NCBI RefSeq assembly: GCF_003751265.1
Contig: NZ_RJKN01000009.1
Location: forward strand, 62,001 to 126,000
Origin: Pseudokineococcus lusitanus
Lineage (GTDB): Bacteria; Actinomycetota; Actinomycetes; Actinomycetales; Quadrisphaeraceae
Direction: 5' to 3'
Length of the DNA stretch: 64,000 nt
This document shows, piece after piece, positions 46,292 to 54,611 of the stretch (the first letter of the stretch is position 1; the number at the start of each line of letters is the position of its first letter). Made by a program: the position numbers and the translations under genes. A model generated the notes under the pieces. It saw nothing but the letters and a program-made list of their open reading frames with translations, did no database searches and was not told the origin of the DNA.

Positions 46292-47529
46292 GGGTGGCGA
46301 TGGTCTCGGAGCACGCGAGCCCGCTCGCCGCGCTCGGCGGCGTCGACGCCGGCGGGCAGAACGTCCACGTCGCCCACCTGGCGACGGCGCTGGCCGCCCG
46401 CGGCCACGAGGTCACCGTCTACACGCGGCGCGACGCGGTCGACCTGCCCGAGCGGGTGCGGCTGGCCGACGGCGTGGACGTCGTCCACGTCGACGCCGGC
46501 CCGCCGACCGAGGTGCCCAAGGACGCGCTGCTGCCGCACATGGAGGCCTTCGGGCGGGAGCTCGCCGCCCACCTCCTCGAGCACCCGGCGGACCTCCTCC
46601 ACGCGCACTTCTGGATGAGCGGCGTCGCCGCGCGCCAGGCCGCCCGCTCCGTCGGTCTCCCGCTCGTCATCACCTTCCACGCCCTCGGCTCGGTCAAGCG
46701 GCGTCACCAGGGCGCGGACGACACGAGCCCGCCCTCGCGCGTGGCGGTCGAGGCCGGCCTCGTGGCCGACGTCGACGCCGTCCTGGCCACGTGCACCGAC
46801 GAGGTGCGCGAGCTGGTGGGCTCCGAGGGCCGCGACGGGCTCGGCGCCGACGGGGCGGCCGTGCACGTCGTGCCCTGCGGCGTGGACGTCGCCCGCTTCA
46901 CGCCCGAGGGCCCGGTGGGCGGTCCGCCGCGGCGGATGCCGCACCGCGTCGTCGTCGTCGGGCGCCTCGTCGAGCGCAAGGGCGTCGAGGACGTCGTGCG
47001 CGCCCTCGCGCTGGCGCCCGGCTCGGCGCTCGGCCGCACCGAGCTGGTCGTCGCGGGCGGGCCGCCCGCCGACCACCTGGCCATCGACGCCGAGGCGCAG
47101 CGGCTGCTCGCCGTCGCCGAGGAGGTCGGCGTGGCCGACCGGGTCCACCTGCTCGGCCGGGCCGACCACGGCGACCTGCCGGCGCTGCTGCGCAGCGCGG
47201 ACGTCGTCGTCGCCGCCCCCTGGTACGAGCCCTTCGGCATCGTCCCGCTCGAGGCGATGGCCTGCGGCCGTCCCGTCGTCGGGTCGGCCGTCGGCGGGCT
47301 GCTCGACACGGTCGAGGACGGGGTGACGGGGGTCCTCGTGCCCCCGCGCGACCCCGTCGCCCTGGCCGCGGCCCTGGCCCCGCTGCTCGACGACCCGGCG
47401 CGCCGGCAGGCCTGGGGCCGTGCCGCCCGGGAGCGCGCCGTCGCCCACTACGGCTGGCCCGAGGTGGCCGCCCGCACCGAGGACGTCTACGCGGGCGTCC
47501 TCGCCCGCACGAGGCTGGAGGCCCTGTGA
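46288..47529 (+). CDS. GT4 glycosyltransferase
   Basis: The product is 413 residues of the GT-B fold. The N-terminus VAMVSEHASPLAALGGVDAG with QNVHVAHLATALAARGHEV is typical of GT4 (PimA/sucrose-synthase-like). VVVVGRLVERKGVEDVVRAL starts the donor half. WYEPFGIVPLEAMACGRPVV contains the EX7E motif that binds the donor phosphate. It ends with PEVAARTEDVYAGVLA. The donor sugar is unknown. The GTG at 46288 overlaps the preceding gene and the stop overlaps the GmhA-HldE gene, so the order is coupled. Confidence 0.92.
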   Translation: MRVAMVSEHASPLAALGGVDAGGQNVHVAHLATALAARGHEVTVYTRRDAVDLPERVRLADGVDVVHVDAGPPTEVPKDALLPHMEAFGRELAAHLLEHPADLLHAHFWMSGVAARQAARSVGLPLVITFHALGSVKRRHQGADDTSPPSRVAVEAGLVADVDAVLATCTDEVRELVGSEGRDGLGADGAAVHVVPCGVDVARFTPEGPVGGPPRRMPHRVVVVGRLVERKGVEDVVRALALAPGSALGRTELVVAGGPPADHLAIDAEAQRLLAVAEEVGVADRVHLLGRADHGDLPALLRSADVVVAAPWYEPFGIVPLEAMACGRPVVGSAVGGLLDTVEDGVTGVLVPPRDPVALAAALAPLLDDPARRQAWGRAARERAVAHYGWPEVAARTEDVYAGVLARTRLEAL

Positions 47530-49796
47530 CCGACGCCCCGCAGCACCCGCGCCCCGCCGACCCGCTCGTGCCGACGGACCCGGCCTCCGCCGCGGCCGCC
47601 GCGCCCTGGCTCGACGGCCACGTCGACGAGCTCGTCGCCGCCCTCGGCCGCCTGCGGCCGAGCGCGGCCGTCCTCCACCGCTGGGGCGCCGAGCTCGCCG
47701 GCGTCCTCGCCGGCGGGGGCCGCCTGCTCGCGGCCGGCAACGGCGGCAGCGCCGCCGAGGCGCAGCACCTCACCGCCGAGCTCGTCGGCCGCTTCGTCGA
47801 CGAGCGGCGCCCGCTGTCGGCCATCGCGCTGCACGCGGACACCTCGAGCGTCACCGCCATCGGCAACGACTACGGCGAGCGGGAGGTCTTCGCCCGCCAG
47901 GTGCAGGCGCACGGCCGGCCCGGCGACGTCGTCGTCCTCCTGTCCACCTCGGGCCGCAGCCCCAACGTCCTCGAGGCGGCCGCCCGCGCCCGCGCCGGCG
48001 GGATGCGCGTGTGGGCCCTCACCGGCCCGCTGCCCAACCCGCTGGCCGAGCTGGCGGACGAGGTCGTCGGCGTCGACGCGCCGTCGACCTCGGGCGTCCA
48101 GGAGGGGCACCTCGTGCTCGTCCACGCCCTCTGCGCGGGCGTCGACACCGCGCTGGCCGCCGCGGACGCCGGCGGGCCCGTCCCCGCGGACGCCCCGGAC
48201 GCCCCGGACGCCCCGGACGCGGCCGCCACGGGCACGACGCCCGACGGGCCCGTGGTCGTCGAGCCGTCCGACGACGCCCCGTCGGTCCGTCGCGGCGGCC
48301 GCCGCCGGCGGGTCGTCGTCGTCGGCGACGTGGTGCTGGACCGCGACCTCGAGGGGGTCGTGGAGCGGGTGGCGCCGGACGCGCCCGTGCCCGTCGTCGA
48401 CCTCCGCCGCACGACCGAGAGCCCCGGCGGCGCCGGCCTCACCGCGCTGCTCGTGGCCTCGGGCCGGGCGGGCGGGGCGAGCCCCACGGCCGACGACGTC
48501 GAGGTCGTCCTCGTCGCCCCGGTCGGCGACGACGAGGACGGCGGCCGGCTGCGGGCCGCCCTCGTCGAGGGCACGGGCGACGGCGAGGGCCTCCGCCTGG
48601 TCGCCCTCCCCCACACCGGTCTGACCCGGACGAAGACCCGCGTCCGCGCGGCGGGGCAGTCCCTCGTCCGCGTGGACTCGGGCGGGCCGGGCACGCCCTC
48701 GGCGCCGGACCTCGACGAGCTGCGCGCGGTCCTGGCGTCCGCCGACGTCGTCCTCGTGTCCGACTACGGTGCGGGCACGACCCACGACCCCGGCGTCCGC
48801 GCGCTGCTCGGCGCGGCCGCCGCGTCCGTCCCCGTGGTGTGGGACCCGCACCCGCGCGGCGGCGAGCCCGTCCACGGCTGCGCCCTCGTCACGCCCAACC
48901 TCTCCGAGGCGGCCCGCGTCCTCGGCGGCGCCCCCCGGCCCGACGACGGCGCCGGCGCGCTCGCGCGCCGCTGGGCCGCGCGCGGCGTCGTCGTGACCGT
49001 CGGCGAGCGGGGCGCCTTCCTCGGCCTGCCGGGGACCGAGCCGCTCTACGTGCCCGCGCCCGTCGTCGCCGGCGGCGACCCGTGCGGCGCCGGCGACCGC
49101 TTCGCCGCCACGGCGGCGCTGGCCCTCGCCCGCGGCGCCGTCCTGCCCGAGGCCGTCGTCGAGGCCGTCGAGGACGCCTCCGCCTGGGTCGCGGGCGGCG
49201 GGGCCGCCGGCTGGCGGTCGCGCCGCGCCGCGGGCGCCCGTCCGGCACCGTCCGCCCCCGTCACCGCCCCGACGGCGACCGGCGGCGGCGACCCCGCCGA
49301 GCCGGCGCGCGCCGCCGACGTGGCCGGGCTCCTGGCCCGGGTGCGCGCCGCCGGCGGCACCGTCGTGGCCACGGGGGGCTGCTTCGACGTCCTCCATGCC
49401 GGGCACGTGGCGTGCCTCCAGGCGGCCCGCCGCCTCGGTGACGCCCTCGTCGTCCTCGTGAACTCCGACGCCTCCGTGCGCCGGCTCAAGGGCGAGGGCC
49501 GTCCGGTCCAGGCCCAGGCCGACCGGGTCCGGGTCCTGCAGGCGCTCGAGGCCGTCGACGCCGTCGCCGTCTTCGACGAGGACGACCCGCGCGAGGCGCT
49601 GCGCGTCCTGCAGCCCGACGTCTGGGCCAAGGGCGGCGACTACGGCGCGGCCGGCGCCGTCATGCCGGAGGCCCCCCTCGTCCAGGGGTGGGGCGGGCGG
49701 GTCGTCCTGCTGCCCTACCTCGACGGCCGTTCGACCACCGAGATCCTCCGTCGCGGGGCCCCCGCGACGGTCCCCGCCGAGCAGGAGAACCCGTGA
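47526..49796 (+). CDS. GmhA-HldE fusion: heptose isomerase, kinase and nucleotidyltransferase
   Basis: The product is 756 residues with three enzymes. Residues 25-210 are a SIS domain of the GmhA type (LLAAGNGGSAAEAQHLTAEL, then VVLLSTSGRSPNVLEAA). It isomerises sedoheptulose-7-phosphate. After a DAP-repeat linker, residues about 258-570 are a PfkB/HldE kinase, ending with GGDPCGAGDRFAATAALALA near 519, where the GAGD aspartate is the base. Residues 600-750 are a nucleotidyltransferase: ATGGCFDVLHAGHVACLQAA with HxGH near 617, then NSDASVRRLKGEGRPV. Together with GmhB in the GT2 fusion, this gives ADP-D-glycero-D-manno-heptose. The epimerase HldD is not seen in the window. Confidence 0.92.
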   Translation: MTDAPQHPRPADPLVPTDPASAAAAAPWLDGHVDELVAALGRLRPSAAVLHRWGAELAGVLAGGGRLLAAGNGGSAAEAQHLTAELVGRFVDERRPLSAIALHADTSSVTAIGNDYGEREVFARQVQAHGRPGDVVVLLSTSGRSPNVLEAAARARAGGMRVWALTGPLPNPLAELADEVVGVDAPSTSGVQEGHLVLVHALCAGVDTALAAADAGGPVPADAPDAPDAPDAAATGTTPDGPVVVEPSDDAPSVRRGGRRRRVVVVGDVVLDRDLEGVVERVAPDAPVPVVDLRRTTESPGGAGLTALLVASGRAGGASPTADDVEVVLVAPVGDDEDGGRLRAALVEGTGDGEGLRLVALPHTGLTRTKTRVRAAGQSLVRVDSGGPGTPSAPDLDELRAVLASADVVLVSDYGAGTTHDPGVRALLGAAAASVPVVWDPHPRGGEPVHGCALVTPNLSEAARVLGGAPRPDDGAGALARRWAARGVVVTVGERGAFLGLPGTEPLYVPAPVVAGGDPCGAGDRFAATAALALARGAVLPEAVVEAVEDASAWVAGGGAAGWRSRRAAGARPAPSAPVTAPTATGGGDPAEPARAADVAGLLARVRAAGGTVVATGGCFDVLHAGHVACLQAARRLGDALVVLVNSDASVRRLKGEGRPVQAQADRVRVLQALEAVDAVAVFDEDDPREALRVLQPDVWAKGGDYGAAGAVMPEAPLVQGWGGRVVLLPYLDGRSTTEILRRGAPATVPAEQENP

Positions 49797-50584
49797 GCAG
49801 CAGCACCACCGACCAGCCCACCACCGCCGGGGGGCAGGAGGCCGCCGTCGCGCTGCCGACCGGCCCCGCCGTGGGCCCCGAGGGCGGCATGGCCGGCCAG
49901 CGGGAGATCGGCACCGTCTACGTGACCGGCGGCTCGTCGGGCCTCGGCGCGGCCGTGGTCGAGGTCGTCCGCGCCCTCGGCGGCACCGCCGCGGTCATCG
50001 ACCGCGCCGCCCCGGCGGCCGACGTCCCCCACGCCCTCGCGGACGTCTCGGACGCCGCCGCCGTGGAGCGCGCCGTCGCCGAGCTCGTCGAGCAGGTCGG
50101 CCCGCCCACCGCCGTCGTCACGGCCGCGGGCACGGACGCCGTCGGGCGCCTCGAGGACGTCCCGGCCGACCGGTGGGCGCAGGTCGTGGGCGTCAACCTC
50201 ATCGGCACCGCGGCCGCCGTCCGCGCCTGCCTGCCGCACCTCAAGGCCGCGCGCGGCGTCGTCGTCACGGTGTCCAGCTCGCTGGGCCTGCGGGCCGCCA
50301 GCGATGCGAGCGCCTACTGCGCCAGCAAGTTCGGCGTCGTCGGGTTCACCCGCGCGCTGCAGCTGGAGCTCGCGGGCGAGGTGGGCGTGACGATGCTCGT
50401 CCCCGCCGGCATGCGCACCCACTTCTTCGACGGCCGCACCGAGCAGTACCGGCCGGGACCGGACGCCGACCTCATGGACCCGCGCGTCGTCGCCCACTCG
50501 GTCGTGCACGCGCTGCGGCAGCCCGTCGGCACCGAGGTGCGCGAGATGGTCGTCACCGTCTCGACCGAGCCCTCCTGGCCGTAG
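49793..50584 (+). CDS. Classical short-chain dehydrogenase/reductase in the heptose locus
   Basis: The product is 263 residues. A 35-residue disordered extension precedes VYVTGGSSGLGAAVVEVV (TGxxxGxG). ADVSDAA is the acidic motif, VVTAAGTDAVG the NAG-like segment, VTVSSSLGLRAASDASAYCA with the YCASK catalytic pair near residue 180. It is a classical single-domain SDR, not the extended HldD epimerase, so I do not equate it with ADP-heptose epimerase. It may reduce or oxidise the heptose or an acceptor. It overlaps the preceding gene by four bases, and the next starts three bases later. Confidence 0.85.
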   Translation: MSSSTTDQPTTAGGQEAAVALPTGPAVGPEGGMAGQREIGTVYVTGGSSGLGAAVVEVVRALGGTAAVIDRAAPAADVPHALADVSDAAAVERAVAELVEQVGPPTAVVTAAGTDAVGRLEDVPADRWAQVVGVNLIGTAAAVRACLPHLKAARGVVVTVSSSLGLRAASDASAYCASKFGVVGFTRALQLELAGEVGVTMLVPAGMRTHFFDGRTEQYRPGPDADLMDPRVVAHSVVHALRQPVGTEVREMVVTVSTEPSWP

Positions 50585-50587
50585 GCC

Positions 50588-51715
50588 GTGCGGACGGTCC
50601 CCCCGTCGCCCGAGGACGACCCCGGCACCCGTGCCGGGGTCGTCCTCGCGCTGCGCGCGCTCGGGCTGGGTGACGCCCTCACCGGGGTCCCGGCGCTGCG
50701 CGGCCTCCGGCGGGCCTTCCCCGGCGCGCACCTCGTCCTCGCCGGGCCCTCGGGACCCGGGGGGCTGCTGCGGCGCCGGGGGGTCGTCGACGACGTCCTG
50801 CCGGTCGACGGGGTGGCGGCGATCGCCGAGGACGCCGTCGTCGCCGCGGCGCACGAGCACCCTGCCGTGCTGCCGCCGGGCTGGCCGGTGGTCGCCGCGG
50901 TCAACCTCCACGGCCGCGGCCCGCAGAGCGCCCTCGCGCTGCGCGGGCTGCTCGACGAGCGCGGCGCCGACGGGGCCAGGCTCCTCGGGCACGCCTGCCC
51001 CGCCGCCGGTCTCGACGGCCCGGCCTGGTCGGACGACGTCGCCGAGGTCGAGCGGTGGGCCTCGCTCGTGCGGGCGACGACGGGCGCGCCCTGCGGGCCG
51101 GAGGACCTGCGGCTCGACGCCGCGGCGTGGCCGACGCCCCTGGCGCCCGAGCGGACGGCGCCGGGACCGGCGGAGGCGGCCCGCCCCGGACGCACCGTCG
51201 TCCTGCACCCGGGGGCCGCGTCGGGCTCCCGCCGCTGGCCGGCGTCGTGCTGGACGGCGCTCGCGGCGGCGCTCGTGGCGGGCGGGCGCGACGTCGTCCT
51301 CACCGGCTCGGCGGCCGAGGCGGACGTCACGGCCGAGGTGGCGGTGCGCGCCCGCGCCGTCGTGGCGCGCTCGGGCCCGACGTCGTGCGTGGTCGTCGAC
51401 ACCGCGGGCCGCTGCGACCTCGAGCAGCTGGCCGGGCTCCTCGCCGGCGCCCGCGCCCTCGTGTGCGGCGACACCGGGGTGGCCCACCTCGCCACGGCGC
51501 TCGCGACGCCGTCGGTCCTGCTCTTCGGGCCGACGAGCCCGGCGGCGTGGGGCCCCGCCGTCGACCACCACCTCCACCCGGTGCTGTGGCCCGCGCCCTC
51601 GGCGGCGTACCGCGGCGACCCGCACGGTGCCGCGGTCGACCCGGTGCTGGCCCGGACCACCGTCGACGACGTCCTCGGCGCCCTCGCCGCCCTGCCGGCC
51701 CGCCGCGCGGCCTGA
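50588..51715 (+). CDS. GT9 glycosyltransferase (heptosyltransferase-like), second copy
   Basis: The product is 375 residues. VVLALRALGLGDALTGVPAL is the GT9 start with GLGD. AAVNLHGRGPQSALALRGLL follows. VVLHPGAASGSRRWPASCWT is the HPGA-SxxRxWP signature of heptosyltransferases, and LVCGDTGVAHLATALATPSV with LFGPTSPAAWGP forms the donor site. It differs from the copy at 43936, so the two probably add heptose at different positions. The GTG at 50588 follows the SDR stop by three bases, and the AlkA-like gene starts one base after it. Confidence 0.92.
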   Translation: MRTVPPSPEDDPGTRAGVVLALRALGLGDALTGVPALRGLRRAFPGAHLVLAGPSGPGGLLRRRGVVDDVLPVDGVAAIAEDAVVAAAHEHPAVLPPGWPVVAAVNLHGRGPQSALALRGLLDERGADGARLLGHACPAAGLDGPAWSDDVAEVERWASLVRATTGAPCGPEDLRLDAAAWPTPLAPERTAPGPAEAARPGRTVVLHPGAASGSRRWPASCWTALAAALVAGGRDVVLTGSAAEADVTAEVAVRARAVVARSGPTSCVVVDTAGRCDLEQLAGLLAGARALVCGDTGVAHLATALATPSVLLFGPTSPAAWGPAVDHHLHPVLWPAPSAAYRGDPHGAAVDPVLARTTVDDVLGALAALPARRAA

Positions 51716-51716
51716 G

Positions 51717-52664
51717 GTGGACGACGCCGTCCTGCCGCCCCCGCTCGCCACGACGACGCTGCCGGCGCGGACGCCGCTGCACGTCGGGCAGCTGTTCGGC
51801 CACCTCGCCGCCACGGCGGTGCCGGGCGTGGAGAGGTGGGTGCCCGCGCCGGGCGGCGGCGCCCTCGTCCGCACGCTGGCGCTGCCGGGCGGCCCGGCCG
51901 TCGTCGCCGCGCACGCCCCGGCGGGCGACGACGCCCCCGGCGGCGTCCGCCTCGACCTCCTCGGGGGCGACCCGGCGGACCTCGACGCCGCGGCCCGGGT
52001 GGTCCGGTGGTGGCTGGACCTCGACGCCGACCCGGGCGCCGTCGACGCCGTCCTCGCCGCGGACGGCGCCCTGGCGCCCCTCGTCGCCGCGGTCCCCGGC
52101 CGGCGGGTGCCGCGGGCCTGCGGGGCGGCGGAGTCCGCCGTGCGGACGGTCCTCGGCCAGCAGGTGAGCACCGCCGCCGCCCGCACGCACACCGCCCGCC
52201 TCGTGGCCCGCCACGGCGAGCCCCTGCCCGTCCCGGTCGCCGGGGCGACGCACCTCTTCCCCACCCCGGAGCGCCTCGCGGCCCTCACGGCCGAGGAGCT
52301 CGCGCTCCCCCACGCCCGACGCCGCACCCTCCTCGGCGTCGTGGCCGCGCTGCGCGAGGGCCTCCTCGACGTCCCCGTCGGCCGCCTCGACCCCGGCGCC
52401 CGGGCCGAGCACCTCGCCGCCCTCCTCGCGCTGCCCGGCGTCGGCCCCTGGACGGCGTCGACCGTGGCCCTGCGCGCCCTCGGCGACGACGACGCCTTCC
52501 TGCCCTCCGACCTCGGCGCCGTCGCCGGCGCCCGCGCGCTCGGCCTCGCCGACGACGCCCGCGCCCTCGAGCGCCGCTCCGCGGTCTGGTCCCCCGTCCG
52601 CGGCTACGCCCTCCAGCACCTCTGGGGCGCGGTCCCCCACGCCATCAACGCCCTCCCCGCCTGA
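51717..52664 (+). CDS. DNA-3-methyladenine glycosylase II-like protein (AlkA family)
   Basis: The product is 315 residues. The N-terminal beta domain is the AlkA N-terminal fold. The HhH-GPD core begins at CGAAESAVRTVLGQQVSTAA. LLALPGVGPWTASTVALRAL is the helix-hairpin-helix, and DDDAFLPSDLGA carries the catalytic aspartate. The enzyme removes alkylated purines from DNA. It starts one base after a heptosyltransferase gene, so it is probably a passenger of the glycan operon. With the AlkB-like gene at 7881 it gives the window two alkylation-repair proteins. I chose the GTG at 51717 because the frame upstream shadows the GT9. Confidence 0.88.
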   Translation: MDDAVLPPPLATTTLPARTPLHVGQLFGHLAATAVPGVERWVPAPGGGALVRTLALPGGPAVVAAHAPAGDDAPGGVRLDLLGGDPADLDAAARVVRWWLDLDADPGAVDAVLAADGALAPLVAAVPGRRVPRACGAAESAVRTVLGQQVSTAAARTHTARLVARHGEPLPVPVAGATHLFPTPERLAALTAEELALPHARRRTLLGVVAALREGLLDVPVGRLDPGARAEHLAALLALPGVGPWTASTVALRALGDDDAFLPSDLGAVAGARALGLADDARALERRSAVWSPVRGYALQHLWGAVPHAINALPA

Positions 52665-52683
52665 CCCGCCGCCCCCCTCTCTC

Positions 52684-52917
52684 GGCACCTGGGCGCCCAT
52701 CTGCCCACCCCGGTCCCCTCACCCGGCACGTGGGCGCCCATCTGCCCACCCCGGTCCCCTGACCCGGCACGTGGGCGCCCATCTGCCCATCCCGGCGCCC
52801 TCACCCGGCACGTGGGCGCCCATCTGCCCACCCCGGCGCCCTCACCCGGCACGTGGGCGCCCATCTGCCCACCCCGAGCCCCTCACCCGGCACGTGGGCG
52901 CCCTCCTGCCCGTCGGT
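52684..52917. repeat. 41-bp tandem repeat array, five full copies plus a degenerate sixth
   Basis: Units begin at 52684, 52725, 52766, 52807, 52848 and 52889, each starting GGCACGTGGGCGCCCATC (first copy GGCACC). In every full unit GTGGGC at positions 6-11 can pair with GCCCAC at 20-25. The central TGGGCGCCCA is also a palindrome. Because 41 is not a multiple of three, the array does not encode a protein repeat. It follows the AlkA-like gene by 19 bases and could serve as a terminator, a set of binding sites, or a strain-variable VNTR. Confidence 0.9.
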
Positions 52918-52953
52918 GCGCTGGGAGGGCGGACGGGGCGGGGCGCGGCGAGC

Positions 52954-53298
52954 ATGGGGGGCGTGGACGAGGACCACCGCGCACACCTCCTGGCGCGCTA
53001 CCGCGAGCTCGTGCTCGACCGGCTCCCCGCGCGCGGGCGGGCGGAGGGGTGGGCGGTGCAGGTCGACCACTGCGTCGGCCGGGTCGTCCTCGACAACACC
53101 CTCGGCGGGGCCTGGCGCGAGGTGCTGCCCGCCGGCCGCGGCGCCGCGTTCACCCGGCTGCCCCCGGAGGCGCTCGAGCGGGCCGTGGCGCTCGCCGAGC
53201 GCATGGACGCCGAGGGCGCGCCGCTCGTCGCCGAGCTCGACGCCCGCAGCCTCGCGTGGCGCGGGAAGCCGCCGAAGCGGACCCGCGGCGCGGCCTGA
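52954..53298 (+). CDS. Hypothetical protein, 114 residues
   Basis: The product is 114 residues from the ATG at 52954; a GTG at 52963 is an alternative. It begins VDEDHRAHLLARYRELVLDR, then a compact alpha/beta stretch (WAVQVDHCVGRVVLDNTLGG, WREVLPAGRGAAFTRLPPEA), a helix (LERAVALAERMDAEG), and a basic end (WRGKPPKRTRG). I have seen similar small proteins in actinobacteria but know no function. There is no signal peptide or membrane helix. The gene sits right after the 41-bp repeats, whose last copy may overlap its promoter. Confidence 0.75.
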   Translation: MGGVDEDHRAHLLARYRELVLDRLPARGRAEGWAVQVDHCVGRVVLDNTLGGAWREVLPAGRGAAFTRLPPEALERAVALAERMDAEGAPLVAELDARSLAWRGKPPKRTRGAA

Positions 53299-53334
53299 CG
53301 CGGCCGACGGCGCCGCCCGGCCCAGGATGGGCGG

Positions 53335-54204
53335 GTGCACCCCGCCGACGACGACCTGCCCGCCTCCCTCGGCCCCGTCCGCTCCCGCCGTCCGCTCGGC
53401 GGGGGCGACGTCGGTGCCGCCGAGGAGGTGCGGCTCGCGGACGGACGCCGGGTCTTCGTCAAGCGGTACGCCCGCGAGGGCGGCGAGGAGATGGTGGCCT
53501 CGGAGGCGGCGGGGCTGCGGTGGCTCGACGAGGTCGACGGCGCCCCGCCCGTCCCCGCGGTCGTCGCCGCCGAGGGACGGGTGCTCGTGCTGGAGATGCT
53601 CGACGTCACCGGCGGCTCCTCGCTGGACGCCGCCGGCGAGGAGCTCCTGGGCCGAGGCCTCGCCGCGCTGCACGCCGCGGGCGCGGAGGCCTTCGGCGCC
53701 GTGCCGCCCGGTGCGTCGCCCGCGCTGGGCTCGCGCCGGCTGCCCGTCACCCCCACGTCGTCGTGGGCGTCCTTCTGGGGCGGCCAGCGCGTGCTCCCCC
53801 ACGCCCGGGCCGCCGCCGACCGGGGGCACCTGTCCCGCGCCGACCTCGCCGCCGTCGAGGAGGCCGTCGACCGCGCCGAGGAGCTCATGGGCCCGCCCGA
53901 GCCGCCCGCGCGCTGCCACGGCGATCTGTGGTGGGGCAACGTCGTGCGCACGGCCGACGGCCGCCCCTGGCTGCTCGACCCGTCCGCCCACGGCGGCCAC
54001 CGCGAGGCCGACCTGGCGCTCCTCGAGCTCTTCGGCGGGCTCCCCGCCCGCGTCGTCGCCGCCTACGAGGAGGTGACGCCGCTCGCGGACGGGTGGCGGG
54101 ACCGCGTCGGCCTCCACCAGCTCCCGCCGCTGCTGAGCCACGCCGTGCGCTTCGGCGGCTCCTACGGCCCCGCCGCCGGCGCCGCGGCCAGGACCGCGCT
54201 GTGA
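53335..54204 (+). CDS. Fructosamine kinase-family protein
   Basis: The product is 289 residues of the kinase-like fold. VFVKRYAREGGEEMVASEAA supplies the ATP-binding Lys and Glu. LVLEMLDVTGG is the hinge. PARCHGDLWWGNVVRTADGR near residue 195 is the catalytic loop (HGDLWxxN), and LLDPSAHGGHREADLA has the DPxxxxGxRExDLA signature of fructosamine-3-kinase relatives. Such kinases remove early glycation products from proteins or act on ketoamines. The GTG at 53335 starts it, and the stop overlaps the next gene. Confidence 0.9.
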   Translation: MHPADDDLPASLGPVRSRRPLGGGDVGAAEEVRLADGRRVFVKRYAREGGEEMVASEAAGLRWLDEVDGAPPVPAVVAAEGRVLVLEMLDVTGGSSLDAAGEELLGRGLAALHAAGAEAFGAVPPGASPALGSRRLPVTPTSSWASFWGGQRVLPHARAAADRGHLSRADLAAVEEAVDRAEELMGPPEPPARCHGDLWWGNVVRTADGRPWLLDPSAHGGHREADLALLELFGGLPARVVAAYEEVTPLADGWRDRVGLHQLPPLLSHAVRFGGSYGPAAGAAARTAL

Positions 54205-54551
54205 GCGGGCGTCCGTCCGCCGCGATGTGGGCGGTGCTCGTCGTGGCGGTCCTCGCCCTCGCGACGGGTCTCGTCCTGGCCGCCACGGGGAGCTCGTGGG
54301 GGCTCCTGCTCGGCCTGCTGGGGGCCGCGGTGCTCGTCGCGCAGGGCGAGGTGGACCGGCGTCGCCGACGTCAGGCCCCGCCGCCGACGCCCGAGGACCT
54401 CCGGGACCTGCCCGCGGTGCTGGCCGCCTCCGGGCGGACGGCCGCGGTCCGGGAGCTGCGGGGCCGGCGCCCCGACCTGTCGCTCGGGGACGCCGTGCGC
54501 GCCGTCGACGGTCTCGACGAGCCCGAGGAGGGCGTCGCCCCCGGACGCTGA
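54201..54551 (+). CDS. Small membrane protein, unknown function
   Basis: The product is 116 residues. Two membrane segments span about residues 9-29 (WAVLVVAVLALATGLVLAAT) and 33-48 (GLLLGLLGAAVLVAQ). A basic stretch RRRRR follows and should lie inside. The C-terminal half is soluble: DLPAVLAASGRTAAVRELRG with a final short helix, rather like the end of the small ribosome-binding-type segments seen in other actinobacterial proteins. I cannot name it. The GTG at 54201 overlaps the kinase stop by four bases. Confidence 0.8.
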   Translation: MSGRPSAAMWAVLVVAVLALATGLVLAATGSSWGLLLGLLGAAVLVAQGEVDRRRRRQAPPPTPEDLRDLPAVLAASGRTAAVRELRGRRPDLSLGDAVRAVDGLDEPEEGVAPGR

Positions 54552-54564
54552 GGCCGGGGACGAC

Positions 54565-54598
54565 GACGGGCGCCGCCCCGGCAGGGACGGCGCCCGTC
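54565..54598. terminator. Terminator between convergent genes
   Basis: GACGGGCGCCG (54565-54575) pairs with CGGCGCCCGTC (54588-54598), an 11-bp stem with a 12-base loop. It lies between the small membrane protein and the decarboxylase gene and can serve both strands. Confidence 0.65.
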
Positions 54599-54611
54599 GG
54601 GCGTGCGCGGG

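Noticed and set aside
49793-50584. ADP-heptose 6-epimerase HldD in the heptose locus
   Set aside because: The SDR is a classical 250-residue type with YCASK and not an extended SDR such as HldD. No extended SDR other than the UXS-like one is nearby.
42377-51715. Antibiotic biosynthetic gene cluster
   Set aside because: No polyketide, peptide or aminocyclitol core genes are present, so an envelope glycan is the simpler reading.
52684-52917. CRISPR array
   Set aside because: The units are contiguous copies with no unique spacers, and no cas gene is in the window.
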